Made by a program: the position numbers and the translations under genes. Of a DNA stretch of 38,103 nt, positions 1-8,083 are shown piece after piece. This stretch comes from Methanomassiliicoccales archaeon PtaB.Bin134 (lineage in GTDB: Archaea > Thermoplasmatota > Thermoplasmata > Methanomassiliicoccales > UBA472), in assembly GCA_002067045.1 (NCBI GenBank), contig MVPZ01000214.1:1-38103 (forward strand), given 5' to 3'. The notes under the pieces are model-generated. The model made no database searches. It was not told the origin of the DNA and saw nothing but the letters and a program-made list of their open reading frames with translations. The first letter of the stretch is position 1. Each line of letters begins with the position of its first letter.

Positions 1-48
1 AAGTTCCTGATCTGATCCCCATCCATCCCGCGGCGGATCTCATGGGAA

Positions 49-56
49 GTATATTC
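49..56 (+). promoter_or_regulatory. Candidate TATA box for the DOMON protein gene
   Basis: An AT-rich GTATATTC stretch stands out in otherwise GC-rich DNA about 95 bases before the start codon at 152. If used, it gives a leader of roughly 75 bases that contains the hairpin at 99-118. No coding region was recognised in positions 1-151. Confidence 0.35.
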
Positions 57-98
57 TACCCGGCACCCTGCTAGTTCCAGGGGGATCAGGGTCCGGAG

Positions 99-118
99 GA
101 TCGCCGTTCGGGGCGATC
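99..118 (+). other. Short hairpin in the leader of the DOMON gene
   Basis: GATCGCC and GGCGATC form a perfect 7-bp stem around a 6-base loop, between the TATA-like box and the GGAGG ribosome site at 137-141. It could be a leader structure or chance pairing in GC-rich DNA. No known riboswitch class was recognised. Confidence 0.3.
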
Positions 119-151
119 GGCCGGAAATTGTGCCCGGAGGGAGCGAGGAGC

Positions 152-1108
152 ATGGGGATGCGTACGGGAACGATGGCCGCGGTGGTGTTCGTGGCAGCCC
201 TGTGCATCCTCGTTCCCGTTCCCTTCCATTCCCATGCGGCCGCCGCTGCGGTCCCGGTCCTGGACGCCGAGATCGCGGAGGGTGAGTACGCCCACTCGGC
301 ATCCTTCTCCTCCGGCGCGTTCAATCTGCTATGGCAGGTGGAGGGGGACCTGGCCTTCTTCGCCATGGTGGCCCGGACCGGTGGTTATCTCGGGGTGGGG
401 TTCGAACCGGAGCTCATGATGAAGGACGCGGACATGGTGGTCGGCTGGGTGGAGGCCAACGGCAGCGCCTTCGTCCACGATTCCTATTCCATGGACAGCT
501 TCGGCCCGGTGTTCAGGGACGTGGACCTTGGAGGTACCGATGACCTTCTCGGCTTCTCCGGACAGATGCGTGATGGGGTGGTCACCATAGAGTTCTGCAG
601 GCCCCTCTCCACCGATGACGCCTACGACAACGATATTCCACGCGAGGGGAAAACGAAGGTGATCTGGGCCGTGGGGAGCGAGCTGGACCCGGCATCGCTG
701 CCGAGCAATGCGGGCGTGGGGGTCATCGATATGTCCTCCGGAGGCACCGAGAGCGCGTGGGACGCCTCGACGTTCTACGTTCCGGGGCTGGCCCTGGCCC
801 TGGGGCTGGCCTTGGCCTCGGTCCTGCTGGCGCATCGCAGCGGCAGGGCGCATTCGTTCCTGGGAGCGGCCTCCGCGCTGTCCCTGCTGGGCACCGGCCT
901 TCCAGCCCTGATCTTCAGCCCCGGAACATCCGCTCTCGGTCCCTGGGGGATCATCGCTCCCCTGGCGCTCCTCCTGGCCGCCGCGGCCATGGGCGGGCTC
1001 GCATGGCTGGGAGCCTGGAACCGCAGATGGGAGAGGGCGCACCTCTGGATGGCCCTGGCGGCATTGGCCTGCCTCGCCCTGGCCTTGCTGACGGCGCTAT
1101 CGATCTGA
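152..1108 (+). CDS. DOMON domain-containing membrane protein
   Basis: A secreted or membrane-anchored protein of about 318 residues. A hydrophobic signal segment (about residues 5-30) is followed by a DOMON domain (about 35-195). The domain shows the typical GYLGVGFEPE, DADMVVGWV and KVIWAVGSELDP segments, and DOMON domains bind haem or sugar in redox proteins. Four hydrophobic helices close the protein. They lack the paired histidines expected of a cytochrome b561 partner, so their role is unclear. The start at ATG 152 is chosen because GGAGG at 137-141 precedes it; a TTG at 128 and an ATG at 158 are in the same frame. The last 12 bases overlap the convergent glycosyltransferase gene. An extracytoplasmic redox or ligand-binding role is inferred. 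Confidence 0.8.
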   Translation: MGMRTGTMAAVVFVAALCILVPVPFHSHAAAAAVPVLDAEIAEGEYAHSASFSSGAFNLLWQVEGDLAFFAMVARTGGYLGVGFEPELMMKDADMVVGWVEANGSAFVHDSYSMDSFGPVFRDVDLGGTDDLLGFSGQMRDGVVTIEFCRPLSTDDAYDNDIPREGKTKVIWAVGSELDPASLPSNAGVGVIDMSSGGTESAWDASTFYVPGLALALGLALASVLLAHRSGRAHSFLGAASALSLLGTGLPALIFSPGTSALGPWGIIAPLALLLAAAAMGGLAWLGAWNRRWERAHLWMALAALACLALALLTALSI

Positions 1109-2326
1109 ACGGCGCGGGCCCTCGCCAAGCTCCCTGCAGATGACCCGGGCCGCGTTCCTGCAACCATGGTGGGAAAGGTCGGGGTATTCCACTGGCCGGC
1201 GGAGGTTCTCCAGGACCAGGCCGGCCAGCTCATGCCCGGTCATCCCGCGGAAATCGCACCTGACGCCCAGGCCGTTCCTCTCCAGCTTCCTGGCCACGTT
1301 GAACTCCTGTTCGGAATGGCCCTTCAGAGGGAAGTACATGAAGGGGCGTTTCAGCACCGACAGCTCCAGGGTGGAGCCGCCTCCCCCCTGCACGACGGCC
1401 AGGTCGGCCGCGGCGAAGTGCTCGTACAGGCGCGGGACGTACCCCCTTTCCTCCACGCCATCCGGGAGGGGGCCCAGGTCCGCATCCATCCTGGGCCCCT
1501 TTACCAGCACCATCCGGACCTCCGGGTCCCTGGCCCTCAGCACCGGATAGGCATCAAGGCACAGCCGCAACAGCCCGGCCCCCACCGCGGTACCCCCGGA
1601 GGAGCAGACGATCAGCGGCCCGGGCGCATACCCCAGGCGACGGCGCAGCCCCTCCCGGTCCCGGTAGTCGTCCGGGTCGAATGGCAGGGGGTTCCCGGCG
1701 AATATGTAACGCCCCTCCGCCCCCTTCCGGGCGTTGACCATCCCCCATCCCAGGCGCTCGTCGGGCACATCCTCCGGATCCCCCAGGAAGACGTCCGTCC
1801 ATCCCTCCTCCCGGCCCTGGCGGAAGGCCCGGTCCCAGCCCTTGTTGACCAGGCGGGCGGTGCGGACGTCCCGCCACCTCCAGCTGCCCGGGTAGACCTT
1901 CACGAAGTCCCACAGGAAGACGAAGGGTGGCCAGTCCCGGCCCAGCCCTCGGGCGTGCGCGCCCTCGAGCTCGTAGGCCTCGTCGGCCACCACCAGGTCC
2001 GGCCTCTCCCTTTTCAGTATCCCGTCGAAGATGCTGACGGCCTTGGCGTAGCGGTCCTCCTTGCGCACCCGGTACAGTATCTCGGTCATGTTGACCTGGA
2101 GACCGTCGCCGGCCACGGATTCGATGACCGAGGTGCCCACATCCCGGTCCCGGCACTCGGGGAGCAGCTCCATGCCCTCGTCCTGCAGGACCCTGGTGGC
2201 CGGGTCCGCGGCCAGCCACAGTATCCTGACGTCCATGGCCATGCCCATCAGCTCCCGGGCGATGCGGACGTCGCGCAGAACGTGCCCGAGCCCCACCGAC
2301 CCGCTGACGAACAGGACCTTGCTCAT
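1097..2326 (-). CDS. GT-B glycosyltransferase (MGT/GT28-like)
   Basis: A 409-residue cytosolic protein with the two-domain GT-B layout. The N-terminus has the glycine-rich loop GSVGLGHVLRD seen in MurG/MGT-type enzymes. The C-terminal half has VVQGGGGSTLELSVLKRP followed by FPLKGHSEQEFNVARKLE, the nucleotide-sugar binding region of family 28 and related transferases. It probably moves a sugar from a nucleotide donor to a lipid or small acceptor; neither substrate can be read from the sequence. The start ATG lies 28 bases after a TATA-like box, consistent with a leaderless transcript. The 3' end overlaps the convergent DOMON gene by 12 bases, and no other glycan genes are nearby. Confidence 0.85.
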   Translation of the reverse strand: MSKVLFVSGSVGLGHVLRDVRIARELMGMAMDVRILWLAADPATRVLQDEGMELLPECRDRDVGTSVIESVAGDGLQVNMTEILYRVRKEDRYAKAVSIFDGILKRERPDLVVADEAYELEGAHARGLGRDWPPFVFLWDFVKVYPGSWRWRDVRTARLVNKGWDRAFRQGREEGWTDVFLGDPEDVPDERLGWGMVNARKGAEGRYIFAGNPLPFDPDDYRDREGLRRRLGYAPGPLIVCSSGGTAVGAGLLRLCLDAYPVLRARDPEVRMVLVKGPRMDADLGPLPDGVEERGYVPRLYEHFAAADLAVVQGGGGSTLELSVLKRPFMYFPLKGHSEQEFNVARKLERNGLGVRCDFRGMTGHELAGLVLENLRRPVEYPDLSHHGCRNAARVICRELGEGPRRSDR

Positions 2327-2348
2327 CTCCGATCGTATCGTCGTCCAA

Positions 2349-2358
2349 CCTTTTTTAC
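2349..2358 (-). promoter_or_regulatory. TATA box of the glycosyltransferase gene
   Basis: On the minus strand GGTAAAAAAGG is centred about 28 bases before the ATG at 2326, the distance expected for a leaderless archaeal promoter. Confidence 0.5.
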
Positions 2359-2414
2359 CCTATTCCGACCGGGGTACCGGCGGCCTCGGGGCCGTACCGA
2401 ACGAGACCGTAACC

Positions 2415-2424
2415 GGCAAATATC
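2415..2424 (+). promoter_or_regulatory. Candidate TATA box of the DUF998 gene
   Basis: GGCAAATATC lies about 24 bases before ATG 2444 in otherwise GC-rich DNA, and no ribosome-binding site is visible between them. This fits a leaderless promoter. Confidence 0.4.
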
Positions 2425-2443
2425 CCCCAGGGCTTTTTGCGGG

Positions 2444-3064
2444 ATGATGGTGGGCTGTGGGAGGGACCGCGCCTGGTTCCGGAGCGTGGCCGGCGGTCTA
2501 ATAGTGATAGCCGGCACGGTGCTTGTCCTGGGCATGATAACCGCGGAGGCGCTGTTCGAGGGCTATCACACCGGGGAGGACACCATCAGCCATCTGGCCG
2601 GGTCGGAGCCCGCCGGAACCATATTCAACGCCTCCATAATCGCCGCCGGGGCCCTTTACATCGTGGGCTCCATGCTCTTCAGCCGCTGCGAGTTCCGATG
2701 GTGGCTGACCGTCCCCACGCTGCTCATGGGCGTGGGCGCCATAGGCGTGGGCGTCTTCCCGTACTACACCGGGACCCCGCACGTCGTCTTCGCGCTCTTC
2801 GCCTTCGGAGCCGGCGGGGTGGCAGCCGCAATGTCCAGCAGGATACTGGCGTGGCCGTTCAATCGCATCTCCCTGATGCTGGGGAGCGTGGCGCTCATTG
2901 CTTTGGTGCTGTTCGGCTACATGTGGGCCACCGACCCGTTCGGCCCCCTTGGGGAAGGGGGCATGGAAAGGTGGGTGGCCTACCCGGTGATCATCTGGGG
3001 GCTGGGTTTCGGAGGCTACCTCATGGGCGGCACCTTCAAGGAATGTATCGCATGCGCCCCCTGA
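2444..3064 (+). CDS. DUF998 family membrane protein
   Basis: A 206-residue integral membrane protein with about six hydrophobic helices. It carries the DUF998 hallmarks: a first helix followed by YHTGEDTISHLAG, then TIFNASII and GALYIVGSMLF, then a charged CEFRWW break before the later helices. The family has no established biochemical function. ATG 2444 is chosen because the frame stays open far upstream only as a shadow of the opposite-strand glycosyltransferase, and because CAAATATCC sits about 24 bases before it. A second ATG follows directly. The gene is divergent from the glycosyltransferase. The family call is good; the function is unknown. Confidence 0.8.
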   Translation: MMVGCGRDRAWFRSVAGGLIVIAGTVLVLGMITAEALFEGYHTGEDTISHLAGSEPAGTIFNASIIAAGALYIVGSMLFSRCEFRWWLTVPTLLMGVGAIGVGVFPYYTGTPHVVFALFAFGAGGVAAAMSSRILAWPFNRISLMLGSVALIALVLFGYMWATDPFGPLGEGGMERWVAYPVIIWGLGFGGYLMGGTFKECIACAP

Positions 3065-3116
3065 CCCCGAAAGGTAGATTATCCCCTACCCGCTAGTTAA
3101 TGACGGGGCTGATCCA

Positions 3117-3506
3117 ATGGACCTCGACCAAGGCATTCATCTCTGCCGGTCGGCCAGAAGGGACCTGGGAAGAATGTTGGCCGCCCTGGAGAGGAAGAGC
3201 TTCTATGACGCGGGACACGACATAGGCCATGCCGCGGTCGGCGGGCTGGCCTTCAAGGGCATGGACCAGGAGCTGCAGCGGCTGGAGCAGCTCCTTTCCG
3301 TGGAGAACTACCGGGCCATCCGCGAGCATGAATGGCAGGTGAGCGACCTGGTGAACCATTACGACCGCCTGATCGACCTGGTGGAGGGAAGGGGATTGGA
3401 CCCGGAGAAGGCCCCATCGGTGATCGGGCACCTCTACCGCTGGCGGGACACCGCGGGAAAGCTGGCCCAGGTGGTGTGCCAGATAGAGGACTCCGAGCCG
3501 TCCTGA
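3117..3506 (+). CDS. Small helical protein of unknown function
   Basis: A 129-residue soluble protein predicted to be almost entirely alpha-helical, with no signal sequence or membrane segment. Visible patterns are an amphipathic N-terminal helix (SARRDLGRMLAALERKSF), a His/Asp stretch DAGHDIGHAAVGG, and a helix with HEWQVSDLVNHYDR. The repeated histidines and acids in helices could bind metal, but no known motif was matched. It ends 41 bases before the DUF1284 gene on the same strand, so the two may be cotranscribed. The coding call rests on GC-rich third positions and a sensible start. The family was not recognised. Confidence 0.65.
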   Translation: MDLDQGIHLCRSARRDLGRMLAALERKSFYDAGHDIGHAAVGGLAFKGMDQELQRLEQLLSVENYRAIREHEWQVSDLVNHYDRLIDLVEGRGLDPEKAPSVIGHLYRWRDTAGKLAQVVCQIEDSEPS

Positions 3507-3547
3507 GCGGTAAGGATGATAAGCTCCGGACCGGATACGGTGCTGGA

Positions 3548-3952
3548 ATGAGGGAGATAGGGCTGCGCCATCACCACCTCCTCTGCCTGAGGGGCTTCGT
3601 CGGCAAGGGCTATGACCGGGGGTTCGTGGAGAACATGGCCCGGGTGGCCGGGGAACTGGCCAGTCCCGAGGGGCTGATGGTCCGTCTTTCAGCATCCTGC
3701 GATGACATATGCGCCCGCTGCCCGTTCAATTCCGGGGGTGAGTGCGAGCAACCGGCAGTTGTGGAGAAGGACCGCTCCGCGGCCGCATTCCTGGAACTCC
3801 CCATGGCAGGATCCTTTCCGGCCGCTGAGCTGCTGGCCCTGGTGGAAAGGAGGATCGCGGGCCTGGAGGACATGAGATCGATATGCGGGGAGTGCGAGTG
3901 GGTGGGCCTGTGCAACGAGCGGCTCAGAGGGGGCCCCGTCCGGTGGGCATAA
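3548..3952 (+). CDS. DUF1284 family cysteine-rich protein
   Basis: A 134-residue protein matching DUF1284. It starts with LRHHHLLCLRGFVGKGY, continues with DDICARCPFN, and has a C-terminal CGECEWVGLC group. The spaced cysteines suggest an iron-sulfur or zinc site, but the function of the family is not established. ATG 3548 is chosen because the conserved family start follows directly; the same frame is open upstream inside the preceding gene without family similarity. It lies 41 bases after the small helical protein gene and upstream of the antiporter, which has its own promoter. Confidence 0.75.
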   Translation: MREIGLRHHHLLCLRGFVGKGYDRGFVENMARVAGELASPEGLMVRLSASCDDICARCPFNSGGECEQPAVVEKDRSAAAFLELPMAGSFPAAELLALVERRIAGLEDMRSICGECEWVGLCNERLRGGPVRWA

Positions 3953-3971
3953 CATTGCCTGGACAGGCGAA

Positions 3972-3981
3972 CCTTTTTGTA
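3972..3981 (+). promoter_or_regulatory. TATA box of the Kef-type antiporter gene
   Basis: CCTTTTTGTA is centred about 27 bases before ATG 4004, which matches a leaderless archaeal promoter. Confidence 0.5.
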
Positions 3982-4003
3982 ATGAGCCGTTTTCTTAGGT
4001 AGC

Positions 4004-5779
4004 ATGGAGGCGGAGATCCGGATCATCTTGGACATGACCCTGCTCATGGTCATCGCCGGGATCTGCTCGGTCATCTTCGCCAGGATAAAGATGCCCCCGA
4101 TACTGGGGTACCTGACCGCGGGCATCATCCTCGGCCCGACCATGTTCCCCATGCTCTGGGTGGAACAGACCACGGTGATGATCCTGTCCAACATAGGGAT
4201 CGTCATGCTCATGTTCTGGATTGGCCTGGAGCAGAGTGCCTCCAAGCTCAGGCGGGTCGGCTCCCGCCTGATACTCATCGTCTCCCTGGAGATGACCCTC
4301 ATGGTCATCGTCGGGTACCTCGCCGGCCTGCTCCTGGGGCTGGGGACCACCGCATCGATATTCCTGGGGGCGATCATCTCGGGCACCAGCACCGCGGTGG
4401 TGGTGGGGGTGCTGCACGGTTCCAGGGCCATAACCGGAGAGCAGGCCACGGCCGTGATCAGCATCACGGTGTTCGAGGACGTGGGCCAGGTCATAATCCT
4501 TTCCCTGGCCGCCCCCCTGCTGGCCGGGGACTCGCCGGCCATGGGTTCCACGGTCAACATGGTGATCAGCCTGGTGATCTTCTTTGGATTGACGGTGATG
4601 CTGGGCGTGGCCCTCATCCCCAGGATACTGGACCGCATCGGGAGCCGGTATCCTTCGGAGATCATTTTCATCGTGGCCGTGGGGATGGCCTTCACCATGG
4701 CCCTGCTGTCCTCATCCATCGGACTGTCCATCGCCATCGGGCCGTTCATCATGGGGCTGATCGTGTCCGTCTCCGTCTACAACGAGAAGATCAAGGCCAA
4801 GGTCATCCCGGTGAAGGAGCTGTTCATGGCCGTATTCTTCATCTCCATCGGGCTGCAGATATCGCCATCCCTGATCCTGGACAATATATTGCTGGTAGCG
4901 GCCATATCCGTGGCGTTCATAGCCGGCAAGGTCCTAGCGGTGGGGCTGAGCACCTACATATTCGGCTTCAAGGCCATGGACAGCTTCATAATCGCCACCT
5001 CCCTGATCGCCATGGGCGAGTTCGCCTTCATCATCGCCAAGATCGCCCTGGACGCCGGGCTGCTGACCCAGGACCTGTACTCGTCGGTTATCGGGGCGGC
5101 GCTGGTGACCATGGTGGTGCTGCCCCTGTTCTCCAAGGTGCAGGACCGGGCCTTCGGCAGAATCACCCGCCTCGTCCCAACGAAGCTGCGTTCGGCCCTC
5201 TTCCGCCTGGACTCGGTCAAGGAGGCGGCCACGGCCAAGAACGGGATGCGGACCAGGGAGCGGAAGGCCCTGGGAGGCCTGATGGTCCGCATTTTCGTGG
5301 ACTACCTGGTGATGATACTCATACTCCTGCTGTTCAACCTGGCCAGCGGGGTGGAGGGGGCCATCGTGGGCTGGGCCGGGGACCTGGGGCTGCTGCCGGA
5401 GGCCGTCCTTCTGTTCTTCATGCTCCTGTCCATCTCCCCGGCGGTGGCCAGCGTGTACCTGCATGTCCGGAGGGTGTCCGGGACCCTTACGGACATGGCC
5501 ATACGCTCGGGCCGGATCGCCGAGGGCGACCGACGCAGCGTCTACCGGGTGATGATCGACCTCAACGAGATGGCCATGTTCCTGCTGGTCCTGGTGCTGC
5601 TCATCCCCTTCATGCCCCAGACCCTGATCTCATCCCCCTGGATAGTGCTGGCGGTGGGACTGGTGGCCGCCCTGGCCACCTTCGTGCTCTGGGACGCCCT
5701 GCGCAACTCCTACGTGCGTTTCTTCAGCGTGGTGACCGGGGTGAGGCCCCCGGAGCCAGGAACCGAGGACGAGGACTGA
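4004..5779 (+). CDS. Kef-type cation/proton antiporter (CPA2) without RCK domain
   Basis: A 591-residue membrane protein. Residues about 5-385 form a CPA2 Na+/H+ exchanger fold with roughly 12 helices. They include the glycine-rich ILGYLTAGIILGP segment early on, GTSTAVVVGVLHGS, and ITVFEDVGQVIIL with the acidic residue expected in the ion-binding helix. It should exchange K+ or Na+ for protons at the cell membrane. Residues about 386-425 are a basic linker, and about 430-575 add four to five further helices. Most Kef proteins instead end in a cytosolic TrkA-N/RCK domain that senses NAD(H) or thiols, and that domain is absent here. It is a single gene with its own leaderless promoter. The transported ion is not known. 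Confidence 0.85.
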   Translation: MEAEIRIILDMTLLMVIAGICSVIFARIKMPPILGYLTAGIILGPTMFPMLWVEQTTVMILSNIGIVMLMFWIGLEQSASKLRRVGSRLILIVSLEMTLMVIVGYLAGLLLGLGTTASIFLGAIISGTSTAVVVGVLHGSRAITGEQATAVISITVFEDVGQVIILSLAAPLLAGDSPAMGSTVNMVISLVIFFGLTVMLGVALIPRILDRIGSRYPSEIIFIVAVGMAFTMALLSSSIGLSIAIGPFIMGLIVSVSVYNEKIKAKVIPVKELFMAVFFISIGLQISPSLILDNILLVAAISVAFIAGKVLAVGLSTYIFGFKAMDSFIIATSLIAMGEFAFIIAKIALDAGLLTQDLYSSVIGAALVTMVVLPLFSKVQDRAFGRITRLVPTKLRSALFRLDSVKEAATAKNGMRTRERKALGGLMVRIFVDYLVMILILLLFNLASGVEGAIVGWAGDLGLLPEAVLLFFMLLSISPAVASVYLHVRRVSGTLTDMAIRSGRIAEGDRRSVYRVMIDLNEMAMFLLVLVLLIPFMPQTLISSPWIVLAVGLVAALATFVLWDALRNSYVRFFSVVTGVRPPEPGTEDED

Positions 5780-5822
5780 TCCTCCGGCTTGGACCTTCGG
5801 AGCTGCCGCGGACCGTGTCAGA

Positions 5823-5834
5823 TGGTTTTAAGAA
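5823..5834 (+). promoter_or_regulatory. Candidate TATA box of the staygreen-like gene
   Basis: TGGTTTTAAGAA lies about 45 bases before ATG 5874. It would start a transcript near 5855 with a short leader that carries the ribosome-binding site CGAGGGAG at 5862-5869. Confidence 0.45.
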
Positions 5835-5873
5835 CCCCCGGTTCCCATTGTATCACGCGGCCGAGGGAGCCCT

Positions 5874-6338
5874 ATGACCGAGCTCGACCCGGGGAAGGTG
5901 AATGTCCGATTCGTGGACGATGTTGTCCCTACAGCCCTCTCCCTTCCCAGGCGGTACACCCTGACCCACTCAGACCGCACCGGGGACCGCTTCCTGACCA
6001 TTGGCAGGGACTACGACCTGCGGCAGATCTCGGGAGCGTACACCCGCTTCATGCGCGATGAAGTGCTGGCGGAATGGCTGGACGACCATGTTCCCAGGCT
6101 GCACGTATTCCTGCACGTGAGCGGAGGGGTGGTCTTCGGGAACGCCAGCCTTCGCCTTAGGATATTCAGGTCCTGCCTGCGCTCGGTGCTGCAGGCCCTG
6201 CGCTACGGGGACGATGCGCTGTTCACGGCCGAACCTGCCCTGGACCAGGGAACGGCGGTGGTTCACTACTCATCCACCAAGGACCGTTTCAACTTCCAGG
6301 AGGAGACCGGGCCGTTGACGGACTACAGGTTGACCTGA
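5874..6338 (+). CDS. Staygreen family protein (Mg-dechelatase homologue)
   Basis: A 154-residue soluble protein that matches the staygreen (SGR) family along its whole length: RRYTLTHSDRTGDRFLTIG, QISGAYTRFMRDEVLAEW, LHVFLHVSGG and ALRYGDDALF. In plants SGR removes Mg2+ from chlorophyll a to give pheophytin; short bacterial homologues have the same activity. From memory, the residues reported as catalytic in a bacterial homologue are His32, Asp34 and Asp62, and this protein has His32, Asp34 and Asp62. There is no transit peptide, as in bacterial forms. A GAGGGAG ribosome site precedes the start, and no tetrapyrrole or photosynthesis gene is nearby. Family assignment is strong. The substrate in an archaeon is unknown: scavenged chlorophyll or another metal tetrapyrrole is possible. 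Confidence 0.88.
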   Translation: MTELDPGKVNVRFVDDVVPTALSLPRRYTLTHSDRTGDRFLTIGRDYDLRQISGAYTRFMRDEVLAEWLDDHVPRLHVFLHVSGGVVFGNASLRLRIFRSCLRSVLQALRYGDDALFTAEPALDQGTAVVHYSSTKDRFNFQEETGPLTDYRLT

Positions 6339-6379
6339 TGGTGTGGGTTCGGAGCGCGGTTCAGGCCTACCTGGCCAGA

Positions 6380-6664
6380 TCACTTCAGGGCCTTCAGGAA
6401 CTCGTCTATGGGAATGGCCGCCAGGGATGTGGTCTCCAGCGTGCCCCGGGAGCCCAGCTCCACCATGACCTTGGCCACGGTGTGGTTGTCCGGGGCCTCC
6501 AGTATGTTTAGGAAGTCGTATCTCCCCAGCAGAGCGTACTGCTTGACCACCTTGGCCCCCATCTTCTCGATCTCCTTGTTCACCTCTTTCAGGCGTTCAG
6601 GCCTCTCCTTGAGGGTCTTCCGGCCTTCCTGGGTGAGCCTGGACAGTATTATGTATTCCGGCAT
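6380..6664 (-). CDS. GYD domain protein
   Basis: A 94-residue protein with a ferredoxin-like alpha/beta fold of the GYD family. The opening PEYIILSRLTQEGRKTLKE and the family signature ALLGRYDFLNILEAPD, where the usual GYD reads GRYD, cover the whole domain. These small dimeric proteins are common in archaea and bacteria, and no biochemical role is firmly known. The gene starts 52 bases downstream of the MFS gene end on the same strand, but TATA-like sequences at 6679-6688 and 6700-6709 suggest its own promoter. Confidence 0.85.
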   Translation of the reverse strand: MPEYIILSRLTQEGRKTLKERPERLKEVNKEIEKMGAKVVKQYALLGRYDFLNILEAPDNHTVAKVMVELGSRGTLETTSLAAIPIDEFLKALK

Positions 6665-6716
6665 TTTTACCCCCTGTTCATAACTTGGGGCTGGGGCATG
6701 ATATAACTATCGGACC

Positions 6717-7904
6717 TCACTCCGCGTAGACCTTCACGTTGCGGAAGTTGAACCAGAATGCGATCACCGCCCCCAGGTAGATCAGGGCCGCCAGGATGAA
6801 CGGCAGGGCGAAGAAGCCCGCGGCCAGCAGCGCCCCGCCTATCACCGTGGTCACGCTGTTCGGCACCCTCCACACTATGGAGTTGATGGCGCTGGCCAGC
6901 CCCCGGTCCTCCTTGTCCACTATGCCCATGAGGTAGGAGTCCATGATCGGCCCGGCCATGTTCATCATGGCCGCGCGCACCAGGTACACCGCCCCGGCCC
7001 AGATGGCCCCGGGGGCGAAGGGGATGGCCAGCATGAAAATTGTCGAGAAGCCCTGGGTCATGACGATGGCCGGGACCTGCCCGTAACGGTGGGCCAGGCG
7101 CGGGCTGAACACGGCGGCAACTCCGATGGACAATGAGGATAGCGCCAGAAGGGGACCGGAGAAGGAATCGGGGATGCCGTACCTCAGGAAGAACCAGGTG
7201 GGTATGAGGGGGATGATGAGCCCCGCCCCCAGCCCGATCAAGGTGTTGTTTATCGAGAATCGGACCAGGGTCTTCCTGCTTCGTTCCTTCAGGAAGCTGC
7301 CGCGACGCAACCTGGCAGAGGGCGTCTGGTCCTGGTAGCCCCTCAGGAGGCGGTGGACGGTGATGGGGGACAGCAGGGTCACGAAGCCCAGCAGGACGAA
7401 GGCCCATGAATGCACCTCCTCGGAGGTCCATCCCCCGACGTCCATGAGGAGGGGGAAGGCGAAGGGCAGCGCCAGCCCCAGGCCGCCCAGGGCACCGTTC
7501 ATGATGAAGGAGAGTGAGAAGGCCATCTCGCGGTTGTCCACGGTGGTCTGGTCAGCGATCATGGCGTTCCAGGTGGAGAGGATGGCCCCTTCGGCCACCC
7601 CGGAGATTATGGCCGCGGCCATGTAAAGGTCCGGGTCCGCCGACAGTGCGCAGATGAACATGGAGAAGGGCAGGATGGCCAGCCCGAACAGCAGCAGCCT
7701 TTTTCGGCCCAGGCGGTCGGACATGAAGCCGAAGGGAATGGCGCTGATTATCATGGCCAGTCCGGAGAGGCCGATTATGAGCCCGACCTTGGCCGAATCC
7801 ACGCCCTGCTCCGGAAGGTAGGCGGCTATGGCCGTGGTCAGGTATCCGTAACCGATGGAACTGAAGGAGGTCAGCAGAATGAGCCATTTGACCTGGGAGG
7901 GCAC
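6717..7904 (-). CDS. MFS transporter
   Basis: A 395-residue permease of the major facilitator superfamily with about 12 hydrophobic helices. The loop between helices 2 and 3 carries motif A, GFMSDRLGRKRLLLFG, and the second half has a central basic loop and six more helices. The substrate cannot be deduced. The GTG at 7904 is preferred as start because a TATA-like TTAAAAGAT lies about 25 bases before it. A TTG 33 codons further upstream (8003) is in the same frame but would place this promoter inside the gene. The gene is divergent from the hemerythrin-rubredoxin gene, so the two may share control signals in 7905-8083. Confidence 0.83.
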   Translation of the reverse strand: MPSQVKWLILLTSFSSIGYGYLTTAIAAYLPEQGVDSAKVGLIIGLSGLAMIISAIPFGFMSDRLGRKRLLLFGLAILPFSMFICALSADPDLYMAAAIISGVAEGAILSTWNAMIADQTTVDNREMAFSLSFIMNGALGGLGLALPFAFPLLMDVGGWTSEEVHSWAFVLLGFVTLLSPITVHRLLRGYQDQTPSARLRRGSFLKERSRKTLVRFSINNTLIGLGAGLIIPLIPTWFFLRYGIPDSFSGPLLALSSLSIGVAAVFSPRLAHRYGQVPAIVMTQGFSTIFMLAIPFAPGAIWAGAVYLVRAAMMNMAGPIMDSYLMGIVDKEDRGLASAINSIVWRVPNSVTTVIGGALLAAGFFALPFILAALIYLGAVIAFWFNFRNVKVYAE

Positions 7905-7921
7905 CTTGACCCCCGGGGAGA

Positions 7922-7932
7922 TATCTTTTAAC
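7922..7932 (-). promoter_or_regulatory. TATA box of the MFS gene
   Basis: On the minus strand GGTTAAAAGAT is centred about 24-25 bases before the GTG at 7904. This position decided the start codon. Confidence 0.45.
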
Positions 7933-8083
7933 CTTTCAGCTTTGAAGATTGTAACACCCTTGGCTGTCCCAAATGATCGTTCAGGAGGCCGTAAGGGGTT
8001 CAAGTATCAGATAGTTACGGTCAAAACTAATTTTTCCGAGAGAAACTGATATTATTCGGAGAGGGATAATCAGGGCGACGAAC

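Noticed and set aside
1166..2443. Long upstream extension of the DUF998 gene
   Set aside because: The frame is open but lies opposite the glycosyltransferase gene and gives a low-complexity His/Pro/Gln-rich product. The family similarity begins only at about 2444.
3610..4752. Minus-strand open frame opposite the Kef-type antiporter
   Set aside because: Met/Ser/Thr-rich product with no family pattern; it is the shadow of a membrane protein gene.
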